In this document: positions 5,903 through 6,631 of the stretch, one piece after another
Numbering within the stretch: the first letter of the stretch is position 1
Layout: every line of letters starts with the position of its first letter
Assembly (NCBI GenBank): GCA_934293835.1
Contig: CAKQZO010000088.1
Location: 1-6,631, forward strand
DNA length: 6,631 bases
Origin: an uncultured Lacticaseibacillus sp.
GTDB lineage: Bacteria; Bacillota; Bacilli; Lactobacillales; Lactobacillaceae
Direction of reading: 5' to 3'
Translations under genes and position numbers: made by a program
Notes under the pieces: generated by a model
Told to the model about the DNA's origin: nothing
What the model saw: only the letters and a program-made list of their open reading frames with translations
The model's database searches: none

Positions 5903-6631
5903 AGTACGGAGCAACCTGCAAGAAAACATTTTTACAAGCGCGCACCGTTATCATGGGTACATCTCAAGATATACTTAGCAATCATTCTGGGGCAATTCGT
6001 CTGTGGGTTCACCATCCAGATCAGCGGTTCGGCCATCGCTGCCGCGCAGAAGGTCATGCCGGTTTCCAGCGTGTGGGTCGGCTTGATTGGGGCGGGGACC
6101 TTGATTGGCTTGGCGGGCAGCCTCTGGATCGGTAAGCTTTCAGAACGAGTGGGGCGCCGGCGCTTGTTGTTGCTTGATATGTATCTGCTGGTGGTGGTGT
6201 CGCTGTTGCAACTGGTGACGACCAATCTGGCGTGGACCTTCGTCTTCCGCGTATTGGCCGGCTTGATGATGGCCGTGGAGTATACCGCAGGCAATACGTT
6301 GCTGATCGAGTGGTTGCCGCTCAAAGAAGGAGGTCGCTTCCAGAGCCGCTTGATCATCTATTGGGTACTGGGGTTCATCGTGGCGTCGATAACGGGGGAA
6401 ATGGTCACAAACTGGCAGATGATGATGGTTGTCCCAGCGTTGCCAGCCTTAGTGACCGCCATTTTTCGCTCAGCGGCCAAATTGCCGCACTCGCCTAGCT
6501 GGCTGGTCAACCAAGGACAAGCTAAGCGGGCGCAGAAGGTCATCCAGAAAAATCTGGGTAGACATTGGGGGCTGTCTAAGAAGCAGAAAGAAGCTGGCCA
6601 AACGGTCAACGAAAGTTTTTCGTGGACGGTG
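5900..6631 (+). CDS. MFS transporter, sugar-porter type (5' part; cut by window end; ACG start)
   Basis: The frame stays open to the last base, giving 244 residues, about the first six membrane segments of a 12-segment transporter of the major facilitator superfamily. TM1 is near 22-46 (IYLAIILGQFVCGFTIQISG), TM2 58-78, TM3 89-107, TM4 111-132, TM5 150-168 and TM6 174-190. The loop after TM2 carries motif A, GKLSERVGRRRLL (78-90). RVLAG...EYTAGN...EWLP (117-140) fits the sugar-porter pattern, and PHSPSWLVNQGQ (196-207) is a weakened version of its PESPRWLxxxGR motif after TM6. Substrate is unknown; sugar or organic acid are possible. No normal start codon exists at the expected N-terminus: numbering uses ACG 5900 as residue 1. 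The first in-frame ATG (6056) would delete TM1. The gene is therefore either started at ACG or inactive at translation. Confidence 0.75.

Noticed and set aside
5743..6135. Open + frame of 130 codons between glnP and the MFS gene
   Set aside because: It starts with GTG inside the glnP stop region, has no ribosome binding site, runs straight through the strong terminator, and its second half is an out-of-frame reading of the MFS gene. The peptide has no family-like features.

Overview
The window looks like chromosomal DNA from a low-GC-phylum Gram-positive bacterium whose own GC content is fairly high, most probably a member of the Lactobacillaceae. The reasons are strong AAGGAGG-type ribosome binding sites, a glutamine-type ABC transporter in the order ATPase, binding lipoprotein, permease, permease, a Zur of Bacillus type, and a two-membrane-segment protein of a kind I associate with lactobacilli (DUF6681-like). 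All genes I can support lie on the + strand. Genus and species cannot be fixed from the sequence alone.

Layout. Positions 1-36 are probably the last codons of an upstream gene, overlapping a guanylate-kinase-like P-loop kinase (26-604, GTG start). Next comes zur (662-1099), a Fur-family zinc-sensing repressor. It is preceded by a 27-bp near-palindrome (619-645) that closely matches a Zur box, so zur very probably represses itself. A terminator closes zur (1098-1147). A two-gene unit follows: a membrane-anchored protein with a long Ser/Ala/Thr-rich tail (1235-1747), then a protein with two membrane segments and a cytoplasmic-looking domain (1759-2586). A 233-bp gap holds a GC-rich hairpin, a good terminator (2703-2737) and the probable promoter of the next operon.

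Positions 2844-5743 form a compact four-gene operon for a polar amino acid (glutamine/glutamate-type) importer: glnQ, glnH and two permease genes. Intergenic gaps are 0-15 bp and each gene has its own strong ribosome binding site. The lipoprotein GlnH captures the ligand outside, the two permeases form the membrane channel, and GlnQ hydrolyses ATP. A 19-bp stem terminator (5756-5801) ends the operon.

The last region (from about 5854) carries a consensus TATAAT box and the first 244 codons of an MFS transporter of sugar-porter type, cut by the window end. It has no ATG, GTG or TTG at the expected place. An ACG (5900-5902) stands exactly where a start should be, behind an AGGAG. This is the oddest point in the window: either a rare ACG start or a gene silenced by a start-codon mutation. 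I see no phage, CRISPR, IS or tRNA/rRNA genes, and no clear new multi-gene system.
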